Source: Embiotoca jacksoni
Taxonomy: Eukaryota; Chordata; Actinopteri; Embiotocidae
Assembly (NCBI GenBank): GCA_022577435.1
Contig: JAKOON010000007.1
Coordinates: forward strand, 9,494,926 to 9,558,925
Direction of reading: 5' to 3'
Length of the DNA: 64,000 nucleotides
Positions 40,601-55,875 of the stretch are shown here, one piece after another (the first letter of the stretch is position 1; every line of letters starts with the position of its first letter). The position numbers were made by a program, and so were the translations under genes. The notes under the pieces are model-generated. The model was given only the letters and a program-made list of their open reading frames with translations, made no database searches and was not told the origin of the DNA.

Positions 40601-41240
40601 TTTTTGGACAGTTTGGGAGGGGAACAAAGTCCTCTGTTTGATCTTAATCACTTCAACTCACTCAGAATTGACTCAGAGTACTTTAGTGTTATGACACTCT
40701 GATTAGCTGATAAAATTGGGGCAATATGTTATTGTATTTTCTTTTTTCCCCCCATCAGAAAATTGGGCCACTGCAGCAGCAAATATTGGCATGGTACATC
40801 AAAGAGAAAAAGACATACAATAGAGAATAATTTGGGTTTATTTAAATGTACATATTCAGTTAGAACTGTATGTAAGAGCATGGAAAAGTGGCTGGAGCCA
40901 CATTTGTGAGGTTAACAATTATCTTTCATTTATGCAAATTATTTCACGTAATCAGGTGATTGTCTGTCCGGTGTATTTGTTGTTTGACTCTGCACATAAT
41001 TCAAGTGTCAATACATTTTAGACATGTTTCTTTATACCTCAATGCTACACATGAAGCCATGAAGTAATGCTGCTTGTCAAGCCAAGATAATTTGTCGATG
41101 AATTTAGGCTCATTCAACTTATCTGTTTGTAGACTAAAATCTTCTTTATGCCTTCATCAATATTTTCTTTTCTTTTTGTTGCTGCAATCTTCACTGTGTT
41201 GTTGCTACATTGCAGCCAATGTGTGATGTTAAACCAGCTG

Positions 41241-41312
<72 letters not shown>

Positions 41313-42652
41313 ACACACAGAAAGAGAAGAGCTTATTTTATGCCAGATGGCACAACAACACAGCACAGATGCTTTCTGTATGCGGTCAAGAGTGGGACAG
41401 TGCAATATTTTTCAAAATAAATAAAATATGGCTTTGTTCACCTATCAGTTTAAGAACTCATGGGATTACAGGAAAAACATTTTTATCCTTTCAAAATTAA
41501 CAGAATGCATCATCATATTTCAGATGAAAGTTTTAGAAGTCAGCCTGTCAGCTTGTCTGCAGTAGTTAAAAATATGTTCTCACCTCTGTACAGGTAACTC
41601 TCTCTGACTGTGATGAGTCTGACTGCTGCTCTAATAGTTCATATGTATTCAGAATCCAAGTCATGCACACATTCACTCATACAAACGGTCCATCAGTGAC
41701 CTATACTGACTCATTTTGAAGCCTGGTTGTCCCATACTGTTTTGATAGCATGAGCAGAATGAAAAATTTAGATTTTATTCCCATTATTTTTATTTTCCCT
41801 GACAGCAAGTGCAATTAATATTGTCAGACTCTTTGGAAGTTCAGTTTTCATTTAAAACCATTAAATATTAAAGCTGAATGAATACACTTTATTATGCTGG
41901 TGGGCCTGCCCAGGAGCTGCGGTACAGAATTGGGAATGCTTTAAATTTAGACTGTGTTCAGTCTGCATCCTGCATCTGCAACTTTCTGCATATAGTTGAG
42001 GGAACAACAAATGACAGTACTGTGCACTTAGTGCTCAATAGCTCGGCTCGAGAGCTTCACTGAGTTTTACATAAGGCACTATAGATCAAAGGATTTCAGT
42101 GATATATTGCTTCTGTTTATGTAAATATCATACAGACTCTATGGCTCAGTGACTGCTACGTTTCTTGGGAGCTAGCAAGAGGTCACACACATAATTGACA
42201 TCCCAGACTGTTTATGATTTTTATCACTGTTTACGGTGATAATCATCGGCCTGTAGTGGACCACAGAGGTCTTGAACCCTGAGTTCACATATCCCACAGA
42301 ATTATATGGTTTCTTTTCTATTTACACAGGTACTGAGATGTGCTGGCTGCAAAAACAAATTGCAAATGATGATATTTTTCTTGGGAGGAACAGACGAAGA
42401 GGGAAAGCAAGAACGAGAGAGCAAACCCGTGTTTGTGTGTGCAAATGAGAGACGAAAGACTGCAGCTGGGCGTGCATATGAGCCACTGTGTGTGTTTGAT
42501 TGTGTCGATGAGTTGTCAAGCAGGTTACCGTGGGAATAACCCTATGTCAATTGAAGGTAATTTCACTGCAACCCATTTCCAAGCATTTGTGTTTTCATCA
42601 GCAACCGCAACACCAGAAAGCAGAGCATCTGCTGCAACAGAAGTTTTTCCCT

Positions 42653-42692
<40 letters not shown>

Positions 42693-42828
42693 TCCCTTTT
42701 TCTTTCTTTCTTTCTTTCTCTCCACCTGCAGTGTGTCTGTGTGTCTATTTCAAGTCTCACTCTTCACCCCTGACCTGCACAACGCCACGCAGAAAGGGAT
42801 ACCATATACTTGGAAATCAAATTTCACT

Positions 42829-42893
<65 letters not shown>

Positions 42894-45800
42894 TTTAAAT
42901 CTTATTGGATAACGCCATCCTCCCATCGCTCTTTCATCGTTACCTGTGTGTTTGTTGTCGCACTTTTCTACTCACCACCCCCTATTCCATCTATGTCATG
43001 CTGTCTTTGATTTGCCATGTGTTTCTCTCTCCCCTTCTTCCGTCTCTATATTTAAGCGTAGTCTCTCACCCACATTGCACCTCTGGCTGTGCAAAATGAA
43101 TGGGGAGGAGAAGGGGAGGAAACTCTGTCAGCTGGGGGAAGAAGGGGAGGCAACTAAAGAGGAGAACAGGGGAGACAGCAGCACAGGGAGGTGCTGAAAG
43201 GCAGCGGAAGGATAAGGGGGAGAGAACAGATGAAGGAGAAGAACCACGGACGAGATGAAAGTAATGCAAGAGCATATGGGTACGTGTGCGTCAGAGGAAG
43301 ACATGTAAAGACCCATTTTCCTCCAGTAAGATTAAATCTCCAAAAGTGTCTGATAGAGTTTATTAAAGAATAAAGGGAGAGGACCAGAGGAGTGAGACGT
43401 GTGAAGAGACAGACATTAAAATAGAGCAGGAAAAAGATCTGGGAAGCCACACACATTGCTTGCCAGTAATCAATACGCACTGCAAGTGTGTTTGAGCATC
43501 TGTCATATTGCACACAAACACACGCACGCACAGCCTTTAAACACCACAGGGAGTTTCCTGACAGGGTGCAGCTTTTTATGAAATCTGTTTATACATGCAA
43601 TGAGTTCAATTTACCAGTTGGTGAGTTCGGGCTGTTAAAGAATTGTCTACAACACAGGGAGTCTCAGCAAGGCCTTGTGTGTCTGCGCGTGTCTGTGCGT
43701 GTGCGTGTGCGCGCATGCGTGTGCGCATCCACGCCTTTGCAGTGGTAACAGAGCACTGAATGCTCCAGCGAATCAAGTCCTCTGTCGTTTCAAGGTGAGC
43801 CTCATTTTTCAACTGACGATTGACAGGCCCTATGTGTGTGTGTACGCGTGTTTTAGGGAGACCGAGACTTGCTTTACTGCTCTGTAATCACACTGCTTCT
43901 CCCAGTTACTATCTCTCACCCACTCTCTGCCGGAACAGAACAAACACAGCACTTTATTGGCCCTTTGAGACAGGGCAGACACTTCATTTTGGTTGTGCAG
44001 TCATTTTTTTCCCCCCGCTCTGTTGTCTGGGTTCAAATCAACAAAAGAAAAACTTGTATTTTGCTGTTTAAGTTTTATATATCAGTGAACTATTTCTGTG
44101 ATTTCACAAGTTTTTGAAACTTTATTCCATCAGGGACATTTAAGCCAAATGATTTTGCAATATTTCTTACAGCCATCAAAATTGTCCAGAAAAGACTTTG
44201 GTCTGCAGGTTTTTATCCCCGTATCAATAAGCAGTGTTTGAAAAAGTGTAACTTTGGACAACAAGACCCTCAATTTAAATCTCCATAAATATAGATCTTA
44301 GCACATAGTCAGACATAATTTCAAGACACCATGCACAGGCATTTGTCAGGCAATAATTGTAGGAAGAATTTTTAGTGTGTCTGTCTCTGTCACAAGTTAG
44401 AAAGTAAGAGTGCGTTCTGTAAGATTAACAAAACCTCTAACTTATTTTTTGAGGTGATTGAAAGAGACTTCTGGTCCGATTAGCAGCTGTCAGATAATGG
44501 GGACTGATCAGCCTGTTATAGAGAATTACTAAATCTCTGTTCATCCCCTTACAAAATAAAAAGCAACTTTTACCTCCAATGTAAAATTACAATATACATA
44601 TTAGTACTTTGCAAACAATACCCCAAGTTTGTTTTAGTTATCAGTTAACCTAACAAAATCCAATAAACAGAGAAAACCTATCTCAAATTAATATTTGGTG
44701 CAAGCCGTCTTCGCCTCTAAAACAGCACCAGTTCGCCTTGATTCACATTTTTCATGGTACGTGGCAAGTTGTTCAAAGCATCTTGGAGAATTTGCCACAT
44801 TTTTCTGTGGATATAGGCTGTGTCCGTGTCTTCTGTCTCTTCATGTACTGTCAGACAGTCAGACTGAGGCTCTGTGATGGCCATCTGTTGCATGGACTCC
44901 TTGTTGCTGATAGTTCTTTATGACTCTAGGATCACTGCATGTGTGTGTGTGTGTATCATAAGAACACACTGAGAAAACTGTTGAGCTTTATGACAGCATT
45001 AGTCAGAAACTGTTTCATATTATATCACTGCACCATGCATTATTTTCTTTATTTCTGCCTGTATATTATATGAATATTGTATGTCTGCAGATTTAAAAAT
45101 GTGCACGTTGTGAACCCTTCGCAGATATGCAGCATGTTTGCACTGCATACTTTATATCTCTTTGCTTTTGTTTCCATAATTGCTCACTGGCTTTAATCTT
45201 TTCCTGTCATGGCACAATATTTACCCCCGCTCCTCATACAAAAGGACAAATCCAGTAAAGATCATCAAAATACCCGACTCAGCTGTGTACGCAGCCTGTT
45301 TTGTTGTGCATTTTAATTGAGTGCAACTCTACTTTTCAGGGACAGTGCACTTTAATCAGCATTTCGACTTCAGAGCCAGACGCCACATAGGCTAATGTTT
45401 ATATCACAAAAGCCAAACTTCTCAGTCAGCCCAGAAGCAGTAATTCAGTTAAGGTTCTCACTGAGGAATAGTTTGGGGAAGACTGTGTGTGAAACACTGA
45501 TAGTAAGTGACTCAAGTGTCTCTTCAAGGCACTTAGTGTAAACTCTGGAAACTGTCACTGTCCAAGAAACATGAGCTAACTTTATAAAGAACAGAAAAAT
45601 GTGCGCTATGACACCTTGTGTCCTGCATTGTGTGTGTGTGTATTGGCTTTGTCATAAGTGTGTTTGTGCATGTTTGGAATAAGTGATGTATAAATCAGAC
45701 AAAAGCAGAAAATACATTAATCAGAGACCTGTGAGATAGACTATCCTTCACTTTTCTCTAAGGAACCCTCAGTTAATGCTAACAGGGGGCGGAGGGAGAG

Positions 45801-46845
45801 AGGGAACATTCAGAATAAGAATTAACTTCCACATTCATTTACACTTCCATACATGTGAATGAATTAAGTGTGGACTTGTTTAAACCTGTCAAAAGCCATC
45901 AAAAGGCATGATTGAATAAATTGCAAAAAGCAGAAACCAAATGATGGCAATGGATTTTATTAAAGGTTTCTAGCCATTTTAGTCCTTTCTACTTGTTTAT
46001 GAGATGATAAATGGGACATAATTCAAAGCAATGTCCTATTCCAGTCAGGCTGCCCTCAGAGACCGAAGAAAAAAAACCCCACTGTTTTATGTTATGGGGA
46101 AAGCTTATTTACAGCCTGTTAGGTACCTGTGGCAAGGAAAAGGGTGAAATATAGACGAAGATCATATTATTGACAAATCCATCTGCCGGCTTAATTCATT
46201 TGTTTTGTTGGTGGCTATAGGAGTGTTTGCTGGTTGAGCAGCAGAGCAGAGAAACAAACATAAAACTGAATATTTATGAGATAGTTGCCACCAAATATTT
46301 GATAATAAGAGATAATCATGATAAAGTGGAAAACTAGACCCAGTTAGCTAACAGGGGAAAACAAAGTGTCTGACTTAGGGGAGGCGCTTTAGATGCAGGA
46401 CCATACAAACATTCTATCAGTGTGGCTAATAGGGTGTGATATCATCTGGGTTTTGCATTTTTGCTCTTACTGTGTAGTCTTTTCCCTTCTCCCTCGGTTG
46501 CCCTTTTCTTCCTGCTAGCCCTCCTTTTCAACTGTCCTCATCCTGATTACCCCCTCTTCTCTTTACACTCTTCTATCATCTCATCTTTCTCTTCTTTGCC
46601 ATATCATTCATCCTGTCTGCACGTTCCATCCAATCTCTCCATCATTAACCCCCAATCTCTTTCTCCTCCTCTCATCTCTCCATCCTGTTGCCCCTGCTGC
46701 CCTCTCCATCTCTCCCTCATCCATCTTCCTGGCCCTCTGACTTTCTAGTCCTTTTGTCTTTCGCCACATCGCCTCTCTTTCTCTTCACTCATTCACAGTC
46801 TGTCTGGTTAGCAGAGTAGCTGAAGTGTCAGTGACATCCAGGCAT

Positions 46846-46928
<83 letters not shown>

Positions 46929-48897
46929 CACACACTAATCCATGTGCATATGCAAGCACACATTTCTTTTGAGTCTTCTCCCTGTCTTCCTGTCAATCTA
47001 CTTTAACCTTTATTTCTCTTTCTCTCCATCATTTGTCACTCTCTGGAGAAAAGGAATGTAATGAAAGTCAATGCAGTATAATGTCATAACCTATTGATTA
47101 GGTTTGTCTAGTCTGGAATTTGGATTAGATCTCGTTCCAATGATCTGTTCTGTGCTGCAAATGTTTCCAATATGTTCACATTTCATTTGAGCATACATTT
47201 ATTTCTAGACATGCAAACAACTTGTTAATACATTTTTAGTCAACGTTTTAAGATGCTACCAAATAAAGCAAGTTTTGGTTTGTTTCTATCTCAGCTGAGT
47301 CAATACAAATAAATACAGTTACTTAATATATAAAAAGAAAACAATGACTTCTGAATTTAAAAAGCTCATTCTTGAAAAAGAATAAAGAATCTTTGAGAAA
47401 GATTTGATGAGTGCTGAATCAAACTACTGCTATCATCCATCAGCGATGCATCATTCTGTCATTAAGAATGAAAACAAAGACATGCACTTTGCAAAATTCG
47501 TATGTATTACTAATAACCACAACAATATCCTGATACAATTTCAGGCAAAACTTTGTACTAACCCAAACAAAGAGAACATTTTGTTGAATTAAAAAGAACT
47601 GAATACAGGCCCTGCAGAAAACGGAAAAAAGATTAATTGATCATCTAATTAAAAAGATGTGTCTTTCCTCACATATCAATTCACTAAAACTTGTTATTTC
47701 TTGAACTCTGACAATAGTAACAACAGTTGTTTTGGCAGTTTGGGAACCCTTCTGCTTGTAAAGTTTCACAGCTTCTTCAGTTTAAACTGACCCATTAGAA
47801 ATAATTGTCATTAGGAGTCATCTGATTCCATTCCAAAGACTGAAAAATGCTCTTCTTCTTCAAACTGTGTGAAAACACTCAACTACGGGCTTCTCTAAGC
47901 AACTGACTGAAGGTCTGATAATGGAGCTAATTGATGCCTACAAAGCACAGAAACACTATCAAACGATATGAAATTGCCACCAGCTTCCAATTCCCACTGT
48001 CCGAAATGTCATTAAGAAATGAAAAGACAAAATCTGCACGATCAAGAAAACGTTCAGATAAAGCTGCCTGACTGCCAGGCAGAAAAGACAAAAGCAAAAA
48101 CCCACATATGACAGGAAAAGACTTAGCTGGCACAGGGGTGGTGGTGTACCGTTCCACTGTGCAGCATTGATGCTCAGACCTCATCACAAAAGTCAAAGTC
48201 TCAAATGTGCAAAGCAGCATCTGAATAAGCCAGACTCTTTTTGAAAGCAAGTGCTGTGGACAGATCAAGTTCAAATTGAGATTGTTTGGTCGCAATCACC
48301 CAAGGCACGTTTAGAGAAAAGAACACCTTGCCAGCTGTTAAACACGGGGGTTTTCATTATGTTATGGGGTTGTGCAAGTGCCAGTGGCACAGGAAGCACA
48401 GCACAAACAGAGGGAGGGATGGACTCCACTAAATTTCAGCAAATTCTGGATACAAATGCAATGCAGACTGTCAAGAAACTGAAGCTGGAAAGAGACTGGC
48501 TTGAGTAAAGAGTCACAACAGACCTCAAAAAACACAATTAACTATCTCTAAAAGCACAAGCTGCAGCTTTTGGAGTGTCCTTCGCAGCCTCTTGACATGA
48601 ACATCGTTGGATATGTGGGGAGGCCTTAAACATAAGGCAGCTTAAAAATATCTGCAAAATGTTTGCATACAACAGTACATGCAAATGTTAACATTTATTC
48701 TGCAAATGTGCTTCCCTCACTATAGGCCTAATATTTTACAATGTTCTTTATAGTATTACTTCTTTAAAACCAGCCAAGTGGTGCTCCAAGCACTACAGAA
48801 TAGAGACTGAAGGAAAGAAAAATGAACATTATTTCCCTCCTCAGTTTTCAACTTGTTGATGTGTTTTTGCTGGAGAGTGACTGTGCTGTGTGGTAGT

Positions 48898-48948
<51 letters not shown>

Positions 48949-50159
48949 ACAAGCACACACTCATGGATATGCACAGGCTGTAATTAAAAAAAAAATAATA
49001 TTCTAAAGGGACTGATGACATTATATATGTTTTAAATGCACGGGTCACATTTGTCCACACTGTCTCAGTTGTACAACACGTACACACAGTCGATACTTCT
49101 CATACACATGCACACAAACATACACGTCCACAGATGCATGGGGGGGAAGCATTAGTCTATAAGAGACGGGTTATTGCAATATAATCCCATATTAAAGCTA
49201 CACTCGCTGTTCTGGCGGTTGGTTTAGAGGCTTTTAATAGCACTCGGGCAACAGAAACAGACACACATAAATAAACTGACAGGAACATTTGGAGTCCTCG
49301 TTAAAAGCAAAAGTTGTAATTAATATTGCACTGTAAAGCGCAGAGAATAAGCACTCACTCAACGCACATACACAAACGCACACAGATGTATTCAGATGCA
49401 CCAAATCCTACCATGACAGATGGATGGGATTACTTACCTGCTACACACACACACACACACACACACATACATACATACATACATACATAATTACACACAC
49501 AGACACACACACACATGCAGATGCAATTTATCCCTGCTTGGGTTTGATGCTGTGATCACACTGCTTTGACAAAAATACACTCATCTACAACCTCTCATAA
49601 GTACAGATGTACACACTTTAGTCAAAGCGACTGTTAAAGAAACAAGACGTACACCCTAAGACAGTGTTGTTGTTTTTTTCTTTTTGTGTATTTGTGCAGT
49701 CCAATATGGATTTTGTCCCGTCGTCCAGCTGGCTCTCTGGTGCCTGCTTTCATTCAATCACAGTTACCTCCATTGAAAATCCTTGACAGTGTCTTAAATC
49801 TTGAATGTGCTTCTTTGAAAAATTCTAAGCTGTTAGCTATCAGACTGTAAACATTCCTCAGGGGGTCACAACAGAGCCAGAAGAACACCAAGAAGAAAAC
49901 ATTGTCACTCCCTTAACTGTTACTTAACTGCACACTCACTCAATAATATTTTCCTAACAACTGTCTTTGGCTTCCTCAGTCACTCACCTGTTCTCATCCT
50001 CCTCTTTGGTCCGCATGCTTCTCTTCTTGCTTTTTCTTGGTGCGTCTGTCTTGTGTCTGGTAGTCCTTTCGTCCTCAGTCGCGCTCTCCTCCGACTCTTT
50101 GCCGCTCTCTATCTCTCACTCTGTCGCTGCTGATCCTCGCATGCTGGCGGAGCCCAGTG

Positions 50160-50197
<38 letters not shown>

Positions 50198-50613
50198 TCT
50201 CCCAGAATCTCTGTTCCCCCCCTCCACCCCCCCAATCGATCCCTACCTCTCTATCTTTCTGCTGCAATTTTCTCTTTCGTTCTCACATATTTCTGCCACT
50301 GTTGTTAAAGTCATCCGCTATCTCTCTGACTCGATCTTTTTTTTTTTTTTTTTTTTTCCCCCTCCGTTTATGTCTCTTTATCGGTGGCCAGTCCCGTAGC
50401 CATGCCCTGGTTTCTGTGTCTGTAACATTGACCCTGGCATGGTGGCAGACCCAGGGAAACTTTGGCACCACAGAAGTGTCTGCTCCCGGGAGTCGAGCCA
50501 GGACACAAACAAACACACACGCTCGCACGCACAGAATCACACACTCTTGCTTCCATCACTCACTTTATTTATATCTTTGCTTTTCTGTGTGAACACAGTC
50601 CACTACTCCCTTG

Positions 50614-50649
<36 letters not shown>

Positions 50650-51295
50650 GTTTTTGTTCTGTTGCTTTCTCTCCCTGGTAGTTTCACCTCACTCTCCCCT
50701 CAGAGCTGGTTTGTCACCGTCCTCCCTCTTCTTTGCCCCACTTTTAGCCTCTTCACGCCATTCTTCCCTCTTCTTTTTTTTTAAATCTCCCTTTCTAACT
50801 CTCACCTTTGAATGTGCCACCACTCTTCCTCCTTTATTGTCTTTCTTCCTCTGCTTCCATTCGTACCAGCTGAGGATGACGCTGCTTTCTTTCCTGTGGC
50901 AAACTAGACAATTAGATAAATTGAAAAGAAAGTAAGATTAAACATGGGGTGACATCGGGTTTTAATTATGCCTAATGATGAATGCTTTGTCTTTTCAGCA
51001 TAGCAGAAATGTGTTTGCAATTAATTTCCTCATTTTTCATGCATGAGGAACGGCAAGAATATTTCACCGGTGTTCACCTCTTTTTGAGGCAAGTATAAGA
51101 TTTAGAATTTGAATTAAGACATAGATCTCCATAGGTTTAGTTTAGGAGAGGGTTTTAAATATTGTTAGCAGTTATGAATTACATCTACAGTAGTGAAGTG
51201 GGTTTAAATATATTGTCCACACATAGTAATGTAATATAGTATAATTTGTGTGCTTTTCTCATGTTAAACTACATGTTAGTGAAGTGTGTGTGTGT

Positions 51296-51352
<57 letters not shown>

Positions 51353-52151
51353 CTCGTGTGCGCGCGCGTGCGCTCCCTGAACGGTTCCTTGATGCAGTGT
51401 CCATGTGAGTGTCCCTCCTGAGCCCTCCCCCATCTGAAAATAACTGGTGATGTATGCACCACTGCAAAGTGGTTGACTCACCTTGTGTTGTGTTTCAATT
51501 GACCTCTGGTGAGATGAAAAAAATGGTGTGTGTGTGTGTGGAAGGCAGTGCCACAGTGTTTGTGCATGTTACATAAGCAGCCACACATGGGCCATTTCAA
51601 AGCAACAGTACACATGTGCACAGGAACATCCGGGGTTGATAAAGTGTGAGATAGCTGTGCTAAAGTCCTGAGGTCGCAGTCATTTGATTTTGGAGTGGAG
51701 GATGAGAAGAGAAGCTCGTCATTGTCAAGGAGGGAAGTGGAGGAGAAGGAGTACAATGTCAGAGCTGGATTCTTCTCTTCTCTTCTCTTCTCTTCTCTTC
51801 TCTTCTCTTCTCTTCTCTTCTCTTCTCTTCTCTTCTCTTCTCTTCTCTTCTCTTCTCTTCTCTTCTCTTCTCTTCTCTTCTCTTCTCTTCTCGTCTCTCA
51901 TTTCCCCTTGACCTCTGTCCCTCCCTATGCTTTCCTCCTTCTTATTTGTATCAGCTAATTATTTCTCTTTGTACTTGACGACTAAATGTGCGGCTGAGGA
52001 AACATTGATCTGTTTTGTGAGCACTCAACAGGCGTACATGCCCACATACACACTCTAAAATGAAAACACGTGCAAACAGATAAACACCCATGCTACACAG
52101 CACACAGACACATCACCCTGACACACAATTCTAATTACACCTCCACACTAC

Positions 52152-52231
<80 letters not shown>

Positions 52232-53095
52232 CTATGGATGGCGGACAGAGATGAGCCTGTGTCTGTGGTGGTATAGTGAGCAGTGCTGCAGGCGTCCACT
52301 GTGTTTTTCAGATGTTCTATTTTAAAGAATGATGAAAAATCACAGTTGAGAGCAGAGTAATGAGTTCCCACCTGCGGGGATGCCACAAAAGGAACGACAG
52401 AGGAGGGAAGAGGGGAGGCAAAAAAAAAAGAAAAAAAAGAGGTGGTGCGGAGAGCACGGGCAGGATATGGACCAAAATGAAGTGCTGTGAAAGGCATCAA
52501 TTGACCTGATGTGGAATTATTTGAATGGATTGCTGTCATTGTTTTCCCTCTGCTTTAAATTGAGACTCATGAACTCATATTTGGTTCTGTTTTGCGTGTA
52601 CCGTGCCTTCGCCCAAAGTGAGCTGGGATAGGCTCTAGCCCCCCCGTGACCCTGTTCATGATAAAGTGGGTATAAATAATGGACGGATAGAACATACAAG
52701 TAGATGCCAAAATCATCAATGTGTACCTGATGGATTACTTGATCCACCCTTTCTCACTACTGATTGGTAGTTTTGTCCATGTCAGAAACATTTCTTTGTG
52801 TTAATTCAACAGATTAAATCCTAACACTTTAAGTATTTAAATTAAGGCTGTCACAGTTAATGCTTTAATGCTCTGTCCTAATTTAAAATTAATGATATGT
52901 TAATTATATTTAATTGCATCAGTCTTGTTTCACTGTTTATCCTGCCAGGCATCTCTTGGGATAATGAACTTTAAACAGAGAATTCAAATGTGAGTCTGTA
53001 ACTTTTGAAAGCACAGTATTAAATTGACTGGAAATTAAATGCACTCTTACTGTGTTCAGTAAACAAGTTCTTTGCTGCTACAGCCTCACACTGAC

Positions 53096-53135
<40 letters not shown>

Positions 53136-54898
53136 TATTGTGTTCCTTACCTGACTTTATGACTTCTCTCTGCTTGTAAAACTGTTACTTTATGTTGCTG
53201 CATATTACAGGCCTCTGGCTTTTCTTCTGTGTTCATGGCTGCGATGACAGCTGTTTGAGGATCTTGTTACTGTGCTGCCATCACCTGTAGCATACCTTTA
53301 GCTGAGGTTTGAGGGTGCAAGTAAACAAGCTGCCATTACTGCGGTGGCCTCCCTCTCTTTCAAATCTGTACAACAACTCTGTGATATATGAAAGGGTTTT
53401 ACTTTTGAACTGCCTTTGTCAAAATGAAATGTGTCCAGAAGATTGTATACGGCCTGCTGAAAATATGGTCATCAAAATGCCCTTGAATAAAAAAAAAAAA
53501 AATACATATTTTACTTAAATCATCAAGACCACCCTGACTGTGCTGTGCTGTATTAAGGCAGCTCCACAAGCCTCTGCTACATTAAATTAATTTCACTTAA
53601 TAAATCTCTGTTAAACCCTGCTGTTTGTATTTTGAGCAAAGAGCTCACAATGGACCGACCAGGAGCAGCCAAAGACCGGTGTCTGCCCGCGGTGTGCTCC
53701 TTATCTCTTGGTAGCTTGGTACTCATTTTACGTCTTTCCTGGTTGAAATTCCATATTTCCAATTTCATATGTTTCACATTTCTTTTTGCTGATTAGGGTG
53801 CAAAAAAATAATAGATTACAGATTTGTTTAAAGCCATCTGGCAGATAATGCTGGATGGGTTTAATTACTTATTCAAACTAGTAATTTGAGACTGAAAAGC
53901 TTCCCCATTTACATGGAATAATATCATATGTTGGAGGGGATGATTGCTGACAGTGATCTATACGCAAATACCTCCGCTTTCACTCTCAATGAAAGCATTC
54001 GATTTGATTCTGCCACCACAGTAATGGCAGCATCGGAGAATACATTAGCAGCCGGCAGATAAGCAGTGAAAGTTATCTGTATTCAAACCGCTGCTCAAGG
54101 TGTTGTACTTTTTATTTTAATTTCGCTAACCCTGTGACCTTTTCCCGAGCGCCACCCTGAGGACAAACGGTATATTTTTAACCCAATAGCGAAAATAAAC
54201 ACTATATATTTTTGTTCAGTTCCGCGCATTTGTGCTGTGGAGTTTAATGAACATAACAGCTTCTATAAGTTGCTGCTGTAGCACGGCTTAGGTTCGATTT
54301 ATTTCGTATCATGCATGTGCTTTTTCAGGCAACTGTCATTTTGAAATAACTGGGAAATTACAGCTGTTAATGCATCATTAATGAGAGTGGCCCGAGAGAG
54401 AGAATGGATGGATAAATAGACGGAAAGTGAAGGAGGGAGGAGGAAAGGAGAGAAATCCCAGACCTCGCCAGCATCTGTGTCCTGTTTGTCGGTAATCTCC
54501 TCGCTGTTGTGTAAGGCCTTTGCCTCAACAAGCACTGAGCTCTCTCTCTGTCTCTCGCTCTCTCTCTCTCTGTGTCACACACACTGCAGTCGTCAGTAGT
54601 TTTATTAATATACACAAGGCAAATATGCCTTTCAAACGTCTTTGCACGCAATGTGTTGATGAAACACACTTGTGTGTGAGGAAGCAAACATTTGATGGTT
54701 GGATATTTGGCCCAGCGAGTTGTGTTTCGATGGTGTTAAAGGAGATTGAGAGCATAGGTCTTCAGAGAACAGCAATTACAGGGAAGTAGGGCAATATGAC
54801 ACGTGACCTACACTTCAGAGCACAAATACACACACATGCACAAACACAGTGAACATGACATCAGAAAGTACTGAGCTGGAGAGTAGTTTTAGTGACTG

Positions 54899-54980
<82 letters not shown>

Positions 54981-55828
54981 CGTTCTTAATCCTATTATTA
55001 ATCAACCATTCCACACTAAAGAGGCAGAGAAGGAAAAGAGAGAGGGTGAGAGGAAAAAACTTAATTGTACCACTTCCTCCTCTGCAGGTGCCAGACGATT
55101 AATTGTCATTTAATAATTTCAAATATTTGATTTAATTGTCTTTTTTGGTTAATTTTATGCCAGTTATTATGGTATAAACCTAATCATAGTTTAATAATAC
55201 ACATACACCTTAAGAAGAACAGGAGACATTTATTAACTTTGCTTATCAGGGCATATAAATACAGATTTCTTAAATATACAATGCCTGGAAAACCATGTGG
55301 AAATAATTATTATAACATTTCTATAAATTTCTCCCATGCATGGAAATGATTCTAAAAAGTATGCAAAATAATTGCTATCAGTTGAAACAATTGTGATCAG
55401 GCTATTATGCAATGATTTACATGCTTAGTCTACTACCTGGGGGGTGGGTTTCTGTCCTTTTACTGAGCTAAATTACATAAATTATCATAATTACATAATT
55501 CCACCGTGTGCCACCATGTCAGCAAAACTGTCAATAACTGTTTTTCCATGCTATTGTTTACTTTCAGTTAATTTTAGTGACTGTAAGACAAACAAGACAT
55601 TATTTAAAGACAAGCTAAACCTAGTTCCTACTTTTAGTAACCATTATTTCCAGTACTTACTCAAAACGCAGGTTTCTCACTGAATTGATCTCCCAGCAAT
55701 TTTAGGGGGGAACATGAGTGGGAAGAGAGACGTCGGAAAGAAGGGAATAGAGATTAAGGAACGGAGTGTGCTGACAGGGTCTCTGGTGTCACTACACTGC
55801 AGAGAGCTGGGCGGAGGAAGGAGCACTG

Positions 55829-55875
<47 letters not shown>

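Larger units (their letters stand above)
39555..47859. other. dock2 intron E-F, upstream side of insyn2b
   Basis: The insyn2b promoter and 5' UTR must lie upstream of 39554 on the minus strand, but I could not place them. It also has (CA)n, (CTTT)n and (TC)n tracts, a Tc1 relic at 44.7 kb and CG/TG-alternating sequence around 43680-43735. No other gene was recognised. Confidence 0.6.

Noticed and set aside
41878..42063. 61-codon open frame without simple repeats
   Set aside because: No recognisable family, no splice sites that fit dock2; length is within chance expectation.
51771..51892. Regular array that might suggest CRISPR
   Set aside because: Five-base tandem units without spacers in a vertebrate intron.
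51771..51911. Open frame with repeated FSSLL residues
   Set aside because: A product of translating the (TCTTC)n array, not a gene.
54285..54310. ggttcgattta resembling a tRNA B box
   Set aside because: No A box at the proper distance and no cloverleaf around it.
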